The translations under genes were made by a program, and so were the position numbers. This document shows, in pieces, positions 35,561 to 45,656 of a stretch of DNA of 64,000 nucleotides. Origin of the DNA: Chlorocebus sabaeus (Eukaryota; Chordata; Mammalia; Primates; Cercopithecidae); the NCBI RefSeq assembly GCF_047675955.1, contig NC_132930.1:46935832-46999831 (forward strand), read 5' to 3'. The number at the start of each line of letters is the position of its first letter. The first letter of the stretch is position 1. Below the pieces are notes generated by a model. It was given only the letters and a program-made list of their open reading frames with translations, had not been told where the DNA came from and searched no databases.

Positions 35561-36890
35561 TGGTGGCCATTGTTAAGCCTTCAGAACCTATACCTTTAAA
35601 ATGGTTAACAGATAAGCCAATTTGTGTAGAACAATGGCTGCTAAATAAAGAGAAACTGGAGGCTTTAGAGAAATTAGTTACTGAACACTTTAAAAATGGG
35701 CCCATAGCTCCAACATTTTCCCCTTGGAATTCTCCAGTTTTCCTAATTAAGAAAAAAAAAATCAGGTAAATGGAGAATGCTAACTGACTTAAGAGCTATC
35801 AATTCAGTTATACAACCTATGGGAGCATCACAGCCAGGATTGCCTTCTCCTGCTATAATTCCAAAAATTGGCCCTTAATAGTCATAGTTTTAACCGACTG
35901 TTTCTTTACTATCCCCTTAGCTGAGCAAGACTGTGAACGGTCTGCATTTACAATTCCTGCAGTAAACAACCTGCAACCTGCTAAGTGTTTTCATTGGAAA
36001 ATGTTGCCACAAGTCAGGTTAAACAGTCCAACAATTTGCCAGACATATGTGGGGCAAGCAATTGAACTTGCTCACACAAAGTTTTCACAGTGTTACATTA
36101 TTTATTATATGGATGATATACTTTGTGCTGCCCCCACTCTAGAAATATTACTCCAATGTTATGATCACTTGCAAAGTTCAATATCTCGTGCTGGTTTAAT
36201 TATAGCTCCTGACAAAATTCAGATTACTACTCCTTACTCCTACTTGGGGACCTTAGTAAATGACACTACGATTGTGCCACAGAAAGTAGACATATGTAGG
36301 GATCAATTAAAAACATTAAATGACTTTCAAAAATTACTAGGGGACATTAATTGAATACGACCTGCTCTAGGCATTCCTACCTATGCCATGAGTAATCTGT
36401 TTTCTGTCCTTAGAGGAAATCCTAGTCTCACTAGTCCGTGGCAATTAACAGAGGAGGCCGAGGCAGAGTTACTACTAATTGAGAAGCAAGTCCATAAAGC
36501 TCAAATAAATAGAATAGATCCAGAGAAGAATCTAGATTTGCTAATTTTGTCAACTCAGCATTCACCTACCGGTGTTATTGTCCAAGAACAGGACTTAGTA
36601 GAGTGGCTTTTTCTTCCACACACTAATTCATGGACTCTAACTCCTTATTTACATCAAATCACTACTGTCATAAGGAATGGGAGAACTCAGATTGTTAAAT
36701 TACATGGATATGATCCTGGAAAAATTATTGTCCCTTTCATGAAGGCACAAATACAGCAAGCTTTTACAGTCTTACTTGGCAAACCCATTTAGCTGACTTT
36801 ATGAGTATTCATGATAATCATTTTCCTAAAACAAAACTGTTTAGTTTTTGAAATTAACGAATTGGATTCTCCCTAAAATAACTAAATTTA
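35557..36890 (+). pseudogene. ERV-K reverse transcriptase remnant
   Basis: Fingers and palm are recognisable: PLKWLTDKPICVEQW (from about 35592), FSPWNSPVFLIKKK, a frameshift at a poly-A run at about 35752-35761, then LTDLRAINS. The catalytic YMDD is intact at 36106-36117. Thumb and connection sequence reaches about 36790. Several stops are present. Confidence 0.87.
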
Positions 36891-37345
36891 ATTGAAGGTA
36901 CTGAGAATGTTTTTACAGATGGGTCTAGTAATGGTAAAGCTTCTTATTTTGGCTCGAAAGGTAAAGTTTTCCAGACGCCCTATACTTCAGCTCAAAAAGT
37001 GGAGCTTAGAGCTGTAATTGAGGTATTGACTGCTTTTGATATGCCCATTAATGTGATTTCTGATTCTTCATACCTGGTTCATTCCACACAGTTAATTGAA
37101 AATGCTCAGTTACGATTTCATACAGATGAACAACTGATGACTTTATTTACCCAAATTCAAACAGCAGTTAGGAGTAGAATGTACCCTTTTTACATCACTC
37201 ACATTAGGGCTCATACACCTCTTCCAGGACCTTTGACTAAGGGGAATCAAATGGCTGATCGCCTAGTTGCTAATACAATATCTAATGCCAGACATTTCCA
37301 CAATTTAACTCATGTCAATGCCTCTGGTCTCAAACGCAGATACAG
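36891..37345 (+). pseudogene. ERV-K RNase H remnant
   Basis: TDGSSNGKA at 36915 gives the first acidic residue, VELRAVIEV at about 36999 the Glu, and ISDSSYLVHS at about 37056 the third acidic residue. A conserved-looking HTPLPGPLTKGNQMADRLV ends the domain. A stop follows shortly after. Confidence 0.85.
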
Positions 37346-37765
37346 CATTACCTAGAAAGAAGCTAAAGCTATCATCCAGCAACGCCCAACTTGCCAAATG
37401 GTACATTCCTCATCTTTTACAGGAGGAGTTAATCCTCGAGGATTGGAACCTAACTCTCTTTGGCAAATGGATGTCACTCATGTTCCCTCGTTTGGGAGAC
37501 TAGATTATGTACATGTATGTGTGGACACCTTTTCTCACTTTGTCTGGGCTACACGCCAATCAGGAGAGTCTTCTGCCTGTGTTAAACGTCATCTTTTGCA
37601 GTGATTTGCAGTGATGGGCATTCCAGCTTCTATTAAAACAGATAGTGCCCCAGGCTATACTAGCCAAGCTGTAGCTACATTTTTCTCTATGTGGAATACT
37701 AAACACATTACTGGTATCCCATACAATTCTCAAGGACAAGCCATAGTGGAAAGAATGAATCTCTC
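37346..37765 (+). pseudogene. ERV-K integrase core, truncated
   Basis: The D,D-35-E residues are visible: Asp in WQMDVTH (37470), Asp in KTDSAPGYTS (37641) and Glu in AIVERMN (37749). A tandem 10-bp duplication (tttgcagtga, about 37595-37614) introduces a stop in the middle. The reading runs straight into 3' LTR sequence after 37760, so the integrase C-terminus and all of env are missing. Confidence 0.88.
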
Positions 37766-38013
37766 CTTCAATTCAGCCCATCCCTTCGTTTCCCATAAGG
37801 GATACTTTTAGTTACTTTAATATCTATAGAAACAATGCTAATGACTGGCTTACTGTTAATAAATACGTGGGTAAATCTCTGTTCGGAGCTCTCGGCTCTG
37901 AAGGCTGTGAGACCCCTGATTTCCCACTTCACACCTCTATATTTCTGTGTGTGTGTCTTTAATTCCTCTAGTGCTGGTGGGTTAGGGTCTCTTTAACCGA
38001 GCTGACCTTGGCA
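37766..38013 (+). repeat. 3' LTR, 3' half only
   Basis: It aligns with 32648-32895 of the 5' LTR from caattcagcccatccc to the terminal ggCA. The first half of the LTR is deleted together with env. Confidence 0.85.
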
Positions 38014-38072
38014 TAATCCCAGCTACTTGGGAGACTGAGGCCTGAGAATCTTTTGAACCTGAGGGACAAAGG
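38014..38072 (+). mobile_element. Alu right part, continuation after the provirus
   Basis: It resumes at the duplicated taatcc and continues cagctacttgggagactgag to about gaacctgaggg, after which the remaining right arm is lost. Confidence 0.85.
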
Positions 38073-38254
38073 TTTTAAATTAAGGTTATTACATTCACGT
38101 ATCTTTCTGTATGTGCTTTAAAAGTCCTTGTGACGTTGAGTCAAGGGCTTTAACTCCTGGTGATACAGGAGCTAAAAAGAAATTATTTAGGCAGATGGTA
38201 AGGACAACAGAATCCATAGTGAAATTTCCCTTTTAACAAAAAAGCAGGCCTCTT
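38073..38254 (+). mobile_element. Probable ERV class I internal sequence
   Basis: Lies between the split Alu and the next Alu. No frame is kept; attribution is by position only. Confidence 0.3.
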
Positions 38255-38570
38255 GGCTAGGCGTGGTGTCTCACGCCTATATTCCCAGCACTTTGGGAGG
38301 CCGAGGTGGGTGGATCACCTGACATCAGGAGTTAGAGACCAGCCTGGCCAACATGGTGAAACCCCATCTCTACTAAAAATGCAAAAATTAGCTGAGTATT
38401 GTGGCACACACCTGTAATCCCAGCTACTTGGGAGGCTGAGACAGGAGAATTGCTTGAACCTAGGAGGCAGAGGTTGCAGTGAGCCGAGACCTCACCATTG
38501 CACAGCAGTCTGGGCAACAAGAGAGAAACTCCATTTCAGGAAAAAAAAAAAAAAGAAAGAAAGAAAAGCA
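38255..38570 (+). mobile_element. Alu (S/J-like)
   Basis: Sense Alu beginning ggctaggcgtggtgtctcac and ending in poly-A plus (gaaa)n. Confidence 0.92.
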
Positions 38571-38605
38571 ACCCCAAATCATTTCTTTTCTAATAAAAAG
38601 CAGGC

Positions 38606-39084
38606 TGAAAAATCGAGCTGCAAGCATAGATAAGCAAGCTGGAAGCTCGCACGGGGAAATGCCGGCAGCTGTGCCAACAGAAAAGCGCTACCTGGGAGCC
38701 AGGTATGTTCAACCCGGAGCTCCATCTTCCGTTTTCTTTGTCACCACGTGTACTGTAAAGAAGCCGGAAGCATAGCACCAACCAGGTAGAGAATGCATCT
38801 GCATAATAAAAGATTAGAGTGGGGGTGGCCAGATTTGCATGCACTATGCAAATGACACACCTGGTCCAACCAATCTTTTGTGCCCTATGGAAATCAAACA
38901 CTGCTTCCTCAAGCTCATCTATAAAACCTTCTTCACTTCACAGTGGAGGTGGAACTCATGTTCTCTGGGACCCCTCTCTCTGCAGATATCTCTTCTCTTT
39001 CTTTCGCCTATTAAACTTCTGCTCTTAACCTCACTCTGGTGTGCCGAGTCCTAGTTTTCCATGGCCATGAGACAACGAATCTCA
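38606..39084 (+). mobile_element. Solitary LTR-like element, class I ERV type
   Basis: It runs from TGaaaaatcgagctgcaagc to acgaatctCA, about 479 bp. It has a TATA box (tataaaa, 38920-38926), a polyadenylation-like cctattaaac and a pyrimidine-rich 3' end. The downstream ggtatttaccccagac resembles leader sequence. Family not assigned. Confidence 0.62.
38833..38853. promoter_or_regulatory. Inverted pair of POU octamer motifs in the LTR
   Basis: ATTTGCAT (38833-38840) and ATGCAAAT (38846-38853) form a perfect palindrome with a 5-bp spacer, about 67 bp upstream of the LTR TATA box. Confidence 0.7.
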
Positions 39085-39541
39085 GGTATTTACCCCAGAC
39101 AATGATGCTAGGTCTAAAAAAGACACCAGGTTCTGCCACATCTTAAATACTGACAGTAAAGCCTCATCTTCAGGCCCGGGGAGAAGTTGCCATTCAGAAT
39201 AAAACTGCATTCCTAAGATGCAGGGCCAGAAATTAAAGCTACTCAACTCCTTAAGGCCCAGGGACTATCACCAAAGAGGTGGGTGTGTGAGATTGTAAGG
39301 GCTGATTTTTGAAAGATAAAATAGGTTCAGTTTCTCAATAAATTAATCATAAATGTCAAAGGCACATTGATGCAAGACCAGCATATGAGCCCGTGTGTCA
39401 GATTAACAAGATTTTTTTGAAGCATTAACGGACTCCTTAATAAAGGTTATAAAGGTTATAAAAGACTGATGGAGGTTGTATCTTATGGTCAAGATTAACA
39501 TTTTGTAGATTGTTTATAAAATTTTGAAAAAACAATTTAAG
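39085..39541 (+). mobile_element. ERV-like internal sequence, weak
   Basis: Follows the LTR without coding content. A 10-bp direct duplication (aaaggttata) occurs at about 39443-39463. Confidence 0.35.
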
Positions 39542-39846
39542 TCCTGGCATGGTGGCTCACACCTGTAATCCCAGCACTTTGGGAGGCCAAGGCAGGTGGA
39601 TTGCCTGAGGTCAGGAGTTTGAGACCAGCCTGGCCAGCATGGCAAAACCCCGTCTCTACTAAAAATACAAAAATTAGCTAGGCGTGGTGGCATGAACCTG
39701 TCATCCCAACAACTCAGGAAGCTGAGATGAGAGAATTGCTTGAACCCGGGGGCAGAGGTTGCACTGAGCTGAGCCTGTGCCACTGCACTCCAGCCTGGGT
39801 GACAGAGCAAAACTCTGTATCCAAAAAAAAAAAAAAAAAAAAAAAA
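39542..39846 (+). mobile_element. Alu
   Basis: Sense Alu with cctggcatggtggctcacac and a poly-A of about 25. Confidence 0.92.
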
Positions 39847-41578
39847 CCTAAAGAAAAATAAATTTAATTGGCTTCATACTGTTTTTAGTAGGACTTATTG
39901 TTTGGAAAATTAAGTCTCCTCTCTCAAAGAATGAAGGTTTTCACCTTTTTTTGAAATCCTTGAGTTGTCACTTTTGTTAAATGAATGACTTACTTTACAA
40001 TGATCTGTGATCCTATTCTGTGATATCAACTGTTTTAAAGCTTTGATATTTGATAAACTTTCCAAAATCCAATGATAAATTATGTATTTTTCTGACCTAA
40101 TTAATCCTTTAAGATATTAGATTCCTTAAAGTTCAATATGACATAATTTCACTTCTTTGGTATAAAAATTAGACAGGAAGCATTGTCAAATATGAAATGG
40201 TGTTTGGTGTTCTTTGGGCTGTATTTGTATAAATATGTTGTTGATATGTGTTCCAAAATTATGGGAAACTCCTATAATTCTGATATGACTTAGTGTACAT
40301 TATCAGTAATAGTCATAATTGTAACGTTAAAATTATGGTGTGCCACAGAGGTAGCAAATTTCCTTGTCAATTATGTTTTTGACTATGGCTGCCATAAAAC
40401 TTTGTCATCCACAGACAATTGTTGTCTTGTTTTGGTCCTCTTTAGAAGGTGGTTTTATAATCACCTATAAAACTCTAACACGTGCTCTTGAATGCATGTT
40501 TCTGATAACTTTGGAGACTGTGATATTAGAATAGAGGAAAAACTTTCAGGACTCATGGAAAGCTAAAATGTTCATGGATATCAAACAGAAGAGGAATTAA
40601 CTGCATGCACTGAACCAATCTTTTTGACTTTTTGCTTAAAATGTTGCTAATCCTTTGTTTTGTTTTTCAGAGTCTTGAAACTTTTCTTTTAAGCTATTGA
40701 CAGCTTTTAACAATTTAATATACCTATGAACAAAATTTGCAGCATATTTGTTTCTCTTTACCTGATTTCTCCAGAATTTGGAAACTATTTGTGAGTATTC
40801 TTAACTTACGGCAATATAGTTATTCGCATAACTGCAGCAGGAATCTGTTTTCCTTTGTAACAGGACACAATTGGAGAAACTGGTTATTTTTCCAAGGCTT
40901 TGATTGGAATGGTGTGCTTTCCTTTAAGGAATCAAACTTGACTTATGGAGCCAATAAAACCTTTGGGAAAACTGGCCCCATATTTTGTCTACACAGTCCC
41001 TGTATAGGGTCTTTGACCTGTGGTAAGTAAAGAAAGTCACTTTCTAACAGGCCCGGGAGCCCCAAGTTTGTCTTGGAACCTCAAGAGGAGAGGAAATTCA
41101 CCCAACCCATAGGTATTTGATGGTGCAAATCCATGACTGGGTTTGGCTTTAAAAAAGTCTTCTTATCTAAGATTCCTTCTATGGACAAAGTTCCATTGAA
41201 GCCAATTTTTTTTAAAAAAAGCGTATGTGAACAATAATTATTCTTGCTGCACTTTATACAAATAATCTGGCCAAGTATAATAAAGCAAATAGGTCCTACC
41301 ATGATTTGTCTTTAGTAAAAATGGGAAACTTGAGAGAGGAAAATTATGTTTCAAAAACTATAGTGCACCTGTTGTTAAATTCTAGTCTTGCCTAATGCTT
41401 TTCAATTTTTATTATTTTCTACAGTTTATACTGAATTCTAACTTTTCCTGGCTACAAGTCTCTAAAATAATATTTTCATTTTTTCTTCTTCTTCTTTTTT
41501 CCTAACTTGAAATCACTGAAAACTAAGGTGTAATTTCATAAAGCCCTGCGAACTGAAGCTAGACAACTTAAACTTTAT
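39847..41578 (+). mobile_element. AT-rich, probably ERV class I internal DNA (env region?)
   Basis: 1.7 kb of AT-rich sequence without Alus. One stretch, 40737-41030, stays open for 97 codons, with four cysteines and several NxS/T-like sites (NCS, NLT, NKT). That resembles an envelope surface region, but no diagnostic motif is present. It lies between two related LTRs, which is the main reason for the call. Confidence 0.4.
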
Positions 41579-41587
41579 AAGAAAATA

Positions 41588-41838
41588 CTTTGGGAGGCCG
41601 AGGCAGGCGGATCACGAGGTCAGCAGATCGAGACTATCCTGGCTAACACGGTGAAACCCTGTCTCTACTGAAAATACAAAAAATTAGCCGGGTGCGGTGG
41701 TGGGCACCTGTAGTCCCAGCTACTCGGGAGGCTGAGGCATGAACCTGGGAGGCGGAGCTTGCAGTGAGCCGAGATCGCGCCACTGCACTCCAGCCTGGGC
41801 GACAGAGCGAGTCTCCGTCTCAAAAAAAAAAAAAAAAA
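41588..41838 (+). mobile_element. 5'-truncated AluY
   Basis: It starts at ctttgggaggccgaggc and lacks about 35 bp. The flanks share aagaaaata. Confidence 0.9.
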
Positions 41839-42147
41839 AAGAAAATAGCAGCAACCTATTTACATACATAAGCCCCTTTCATACCTGCCTGCTGATGTAT
41901 GGACATCAGAGTAATGTGACCTATATTGATTTTCTAGGATTGTGTTCTTTTGTTGTTGTTTTCCTCCTTCCTCCTCCTATGTTATCTTCATAGGACATGA
42001 GACTTCACAATCTGATAAAAATGAGCTTCCCTTATAACTTGGAACCTACCCATCTGGGAATAAATCATACTCGCCATGAGATATCAGATGAAACCTGAGA
42101 CCAGAGACTCATTTTCTTCTAAAATGCTTTCTCCAAAAGATAAAAGA
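41839..42147 (+). mobile_element. Probable ERV class I 3' internal sequence
   Basis: AT-rich. Sits upstream of the second LTR copy. No open frame is supported. Confidence 0.35.
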
Positions 42148-42446
42148 ATGGGCAAGGTGCAGAGGCTCACGCCTGTAATCCCAGTACTTTGGGAGGCTGA
42201 AGTGGGTGGATCACGAGGTCAGGAGTTCGAGACAAGCCTAACCAACATGGTGAAACCCTGTCTCTACTAAAAATACAAAAATTAGCTGGTCGTGGTCCCT
42301 GTAGTCCCAGCTACTCGCGAGGTTGAGACAGGAGAATTGCTTGAATCAGGGAGGTGGAGGTTGCAGTGAGCCAAGATCACACCACTGCACTCCAGCCTGG
42401 CAACAGAGTGAGACTCCATCTCAAAAAAAAAAAAAAAGAAGAAGAA
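42148..42446 (+). mobile_element. Alu
   Basis: Sense Alu (gggcaaggtgcagaggctcac) with a poly-A then (gaa)n tail. Confidence 0.92.
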
Positions 42447-42616
42447 GCCAGGCATGGTGGTGCACGCCTGTAGTCCCAGCTACTCAGGAAGCTGAGGCAA
42501 GGGAATTGCTTGAACCCAGGAGGTGGAGGTTGCTGTGAGCTGAGATCATACCATTGCACTCTAGCCTGGGCAACAAAAGCAAAACTCCATCTCAAAAAAA
42601 AAAAAAAAAGAAAAGA
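42447..42616 (+). mobile_element. Partial Alu (linker and right arm)
   Basis: It starts at ccaggcatggtggtgcacgc and covers the right monomer and poly-A. It adjoins the preceding Alu and the ERV LTR. Confidence 0.85.
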
Positions 42617-42617
42617 A

Positions 42618-42935
42618 ATCTTGGGGCCCCCAAATCACTAAGCTAACGGGAAAAGTTAAGCTGGGGAACTACTTAGGGCCAACCTGCCTCCCATTCTATT
42701 CAAATAACCCCTCTCCTCACTGAGATAAATGCAGATCTGACTGCCTCCTTTGGAGAGTCCAATCAGAAACTCCAAAGAATGCAACCATTTGCCTCTTATC
42801 TACCTTTGACCTGGGAGTCTTCCTGCCTTTGCTTTGAGTTGTCCCGCCCGTTCCAGACTGAACCAATGTTCAACGTGCATATGTTGATTGATGTCTCATG
42901 TCTCTCTAGAAAGTATAAAATTAAACTGTGCTCTG
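42618..42935 (+). mobile_element. Class I ERV LTR (second copy, truncated)
   Basis: It aligns with 28651-28985, sharing ccaaatcactaagctaa, cctgcctcccatt, tgactgcctcctttggagag and catatgttgattgatgtctc. It has a short internal gap. It stops at aactgtgctctgac, where an Alu begins; the last ~130 bp are missing. Confidence 0.8.
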
Positions 42936-43232
42936 ACTGGGCGTGGTGGCTCACACTTGTAATCCCAGCACATTGGGAGGCTGAGGCAGGTGGATCGCTT
43001 GAGGTCAGGAGTTTGGAGACCAGCCCGGCCAACATGGCAAAACCCCATCTCTACTGAAAATACAAAAATTAGCCGGGCGTGGTGGCGCATTCCTATAATC
43101 CCAGCTACTTGGGAGGCCAAGGCAGGAGAATGGCTTGAACCCAGGAGGTGGAAGTTGCAGTGAGCCGAGATCATGCCACTGCAATTCAACCTGGGCAATA
43201 GAGCAAGACTCTGTCTCAAAAAAAAAAAAAAA
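42936..43232 (+). mobile_element. Alu
   Basis: Sense Alu followed by (gaa)n/(gaaa)n purine tail to about 43287. Confidence 0.92.
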
Positions 43233-43319
43233 AAAAAAAGAAGAAGAAGAAGAAAAGAGAGGAGAGGAGAAAAAAGAAAAGAAAAGCATTAGCAGTGATG
43301 TCTAGAATATCAAGGATAG

Positions 43320-43604
43320 AACAGGCATGTTGGATCACACCTGTAATCATAGCACATTGAAAGGCCAAGGTGGGTGGATTGTTTGAGCCCAAGAGCTCGA
43401 GACCAGCCTGGGCAACACAAGACCCTGTCTTTACAAAAAATTAGCCAGGCTTGGTGGTGCACCACTGTAGTCCTAGATAATTGGGAGGCTGAGGTGGGAG
43501 GATCACCGGAACCCAGGAGGCCAAGCTTGCAGTGAGCTGAAATCCTGCCACTGCACTCCAGTCTGGGCAACAGACCAAGATTCTGTCTCTAAAAAAACAA
43601 AAAA
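43320..43604 (+). mobile_element. AluJ-like
   Basis: Highly diverged sense Alu. The duplication atcaaggatag lies at about 43309 and 43605. Confidence 0.9.
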
Positions 43605-43648
43605 ATCAAGGATAGCTTTCCATTCTCCTTTGGGGTTTCAGGTTGACT

Positions 43649-43943
43649 CTTTTTTTTCTTGAGGCAGTGTCTCCCCTCTGTCGCCCAGGCTGGAGTGCAG
43701 TGGCGCAGTCTTGGTTCATTGCAACCTCTACCTCCTGGGTTCAAGCAATCCTCCTGCCTCAGCCTCCTGAGTAGCTGGGACTGCAGGCGCACACTACCAC
43801 ACCTGGCTAATTTTTGTATTTTTAGTAGAGATGGAGTTTCACCACGTTCCCCAGGCTAGTCTCAAACTCCTGACCTCAGGTGATCCACCTGCTTTGGCCT
43901 CCCAAAGTGCTGGGGTTACAGGCATGAGCCACCGCGCCCAACC
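43649..43943 (-). mobile_element. Alu
   Basis: Antisense Alu with a short poly-T (tttttttt) and ccaccgcgcccaacc end. Confidence 0.92.
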
Positions 43944-43944
43944 C

Positions 43945-44540
43945 AGGGGACTTATGGGGAATATGGAGAGGCACTGGCATCAGTGGAATTGTTTCCTGAT
44001 TTGGGGGGCATTAGCCCACAGACTCAACAATTTCTCTGGTTTCTTGCTAGAGCATAAGCCTGTGCTAAAGCAGATTTGATCCACAGATAAACCACAGATT
44101 ATAGTCCCATGGAGTCTCCTGTAAGGAAAGGGAAGGGATTAAGACAATAGGAAATAAAAAAAAGGAAAAAATGTAAGGCTTTCATGATGACAGAGAAGTC
44201 TTGATCTGTGACCTTGGGAAAGCCGCCCACATCCAGGATCCCATCTGCGTCTAAAGAAAAACCTCCCTCGTCAGCTCTCCATTGAGGTCTCCAACATGTA
44301 TACAGTTCCAGGAGCCTGGAGGGGCCCTTTTGAGTTAGGAGATGTGAATCCAAAGTTGGAGGCCTTGAAGTTTTACTGCAGTGTGGGTGGTGAGAACTTG
44401 ATATGGTCTCTTCCAATGGGGTTCAAGGGCAGTCTCTCTCTGATGTAGTTTCCACAAGACCAAATTTCCAGGTTCTAGATTGTGAAAGGTTTGATTGTCC
44501 TCAGTCAATGGCAAAAGTACACTTTGTCACAATGCATTAA
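43945..44540 (-). pseudogene. ERV class I pol C-terminus / env start, antisense
   Basis: Read leftward, 44420-44250 encodes a gammaretrovirus-like integrase tail with the phrases TAVKLQGL, WIHISQLK-like and APPGSWN, broken by frameshifts. Downstream (44120-43960), WDYNLWF is consistent with an envelope start. The orientation is opposite to the other ERVs here, so it is a separate insertion or an inverted fragment. Confidence 0.6.
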
Positions 44541-44554
44541 AGTCTTGCAGTATT

Positions 44555-44687
44555 GACCAGGTGCCGTGGCTCACGCCTGTAATCCCAGCACTTTGGGAGG
44601 CTGAGGTGGGCGGATCAGGAGGTCAAGAGATTGAGACCATCCTGGCCAACATGGTGAAACCCCATCTCTGCTAAAAATACAAAAAAA
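44555..44687 (+). mobile_element. Alu left arm, split by AluYR
   Basis: Sense Alu from gaccaggtgccgtggctcac to aaaatacaaaaaaa; it continues at about 45024. Confidence 0.9.
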
Positions 44688-45023
44688 GGCTGGGCGCGGT
44701 GGCTCAGGCCTGTAATCCCAGAACTTTGGGAGGCCGAGATGGGCGGATCATGAGGTCAGGAGATCAAGACCATCCTGGCTAACACGGTGAAACCCCGTCT
44801 CTACTAAAAAATATATATATACAAAAATCTAGCTGGGTGAGGTGGTGGGCGCCTATAGTCCCAGCTACTCGGGAGGCTGAGGCAGGAGAATGGCGTAAAC
44901 CCAGGAGGCGGAGCTTGCAGTGAGCTGAGATCTGGCCACTGCACTCCAGCCTGGGCAACAGAGCAAGACTCCATCTCAAAAAAATAAACAAAAACAAAAA
45001 AACAAAAACAAAAAAAAACAAAA
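44688..45023 (+). mobile_element. AluYR inserted in an older Alu
   Basis: It begins ggctgggcgcggtggctcag, carries gagatctggccactgc, and ends in an A-rich tail with acaaaa repeats. It lies in the A-rich linker of the host Alu. Confidence 0.92.
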
Positions 45024-45135
45024 CAAAAAATTAGCCGGTCGTAGTGGCATACGTATAGTCCGGCTACTCTGGAGGCTGAGGCAGGAGAATCCCTTGAACC
45101 CAGGGGCAGAAGCTGCAGTAAGCCAAGAGGAGACA
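45024..45135 (+). mobile_element. Alu right arm (continuation)
   Basis: It resumes aaaaaattagccggtcgtagtg and ends degraded at about aagccaagag. Confidence 0.85.
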
Positions 45136-45175
45136 GGTGAAGCTCTATTATTAGAGGTATGAGCGTAACTATTTT

Positions 45176-45486
45176 TTTTTTTTTTCTTTTTTTTTTTTTT
45201 GAGACAGAGTCTCGCTGTATCGCCCAGGCTGGAGTGCAGTGGCCGGATCTCAGCTCACTGCAAGCTCCGCCTCCCGGGTTTTTACGCCATTCTCCTGCCT
45301 CAGCCTCCCAAGTAGCCGGGACTACAGGCGCCCGCCACCTCGCCCGGCTAGTTTTTTGTATTTTTTTAAGTAGAGACGGGGTTTCACCGTGTTAGTCAGG
45401 ATGGTCTCGAACTCCTGACCTCGTGATCCGCCCGTCTCGGCCTCCCAAAGTGCTGGGATTACAGGCTTGAGCCACCGCGCCCGGCC
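45176..45486 (-). mobile_element. AluYR
   Basis: Perfect 15-bp duplication gagcgtaactatttt (45161-45175 and 45487-45501). It is in inverted orientation to the AluYR ending 150 bp upstream. Confidence 0.95.
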
Positions 45487-45656
45487 GAGCGTAACTATTT
45501 TATAAGGGATCAATCTGTTTTCCAGTGGGAGTGGATCTGATGTCTGTCAATCAGTAATATCTTTAGCCAAGACACTCCAATTGATTCTGTTAGCTGTGCC
45601 AATTTCAGTCTTCACGGACTCCTTGAATTGAAATGAACCCATCATCAAAAAAGGTG
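45487..45656. other. Short unique or ERV-like stretch
   Basis: Nothing definite. It may continue the antisense ERV pol fragment. Confidence 0.3.

Larger units (their letters stand above)
32389..38013 (+). mobile_element. MER9/HERV-K(HML-3)-like provirus, defective
   Basis: The element has a full 5' LTR, a lysine-type primer site, degraded gag, dUTPase/protease, RT, RNase H and integrase regions, and a partial 3' LTR. It is flanked by the 6-bp duplication taatcc (32383-32388 and 38014-38019), the length expected for betaretrovirus-like ERVs. All reading frames have stops or frameshifts, env is absent, and a young AluYR sits in gag. It cannot encode a functional virus. The LTRs differ at about 21 of roughly 248 comparable positions by hand count. 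Confidence 0.88.

Noticed and set aside
33045..37811. Functional retroviral genes
   Set aside because: Stops, frameshifts, an inserted Alu, missing env and a truncated 3' LTR show a dead element.
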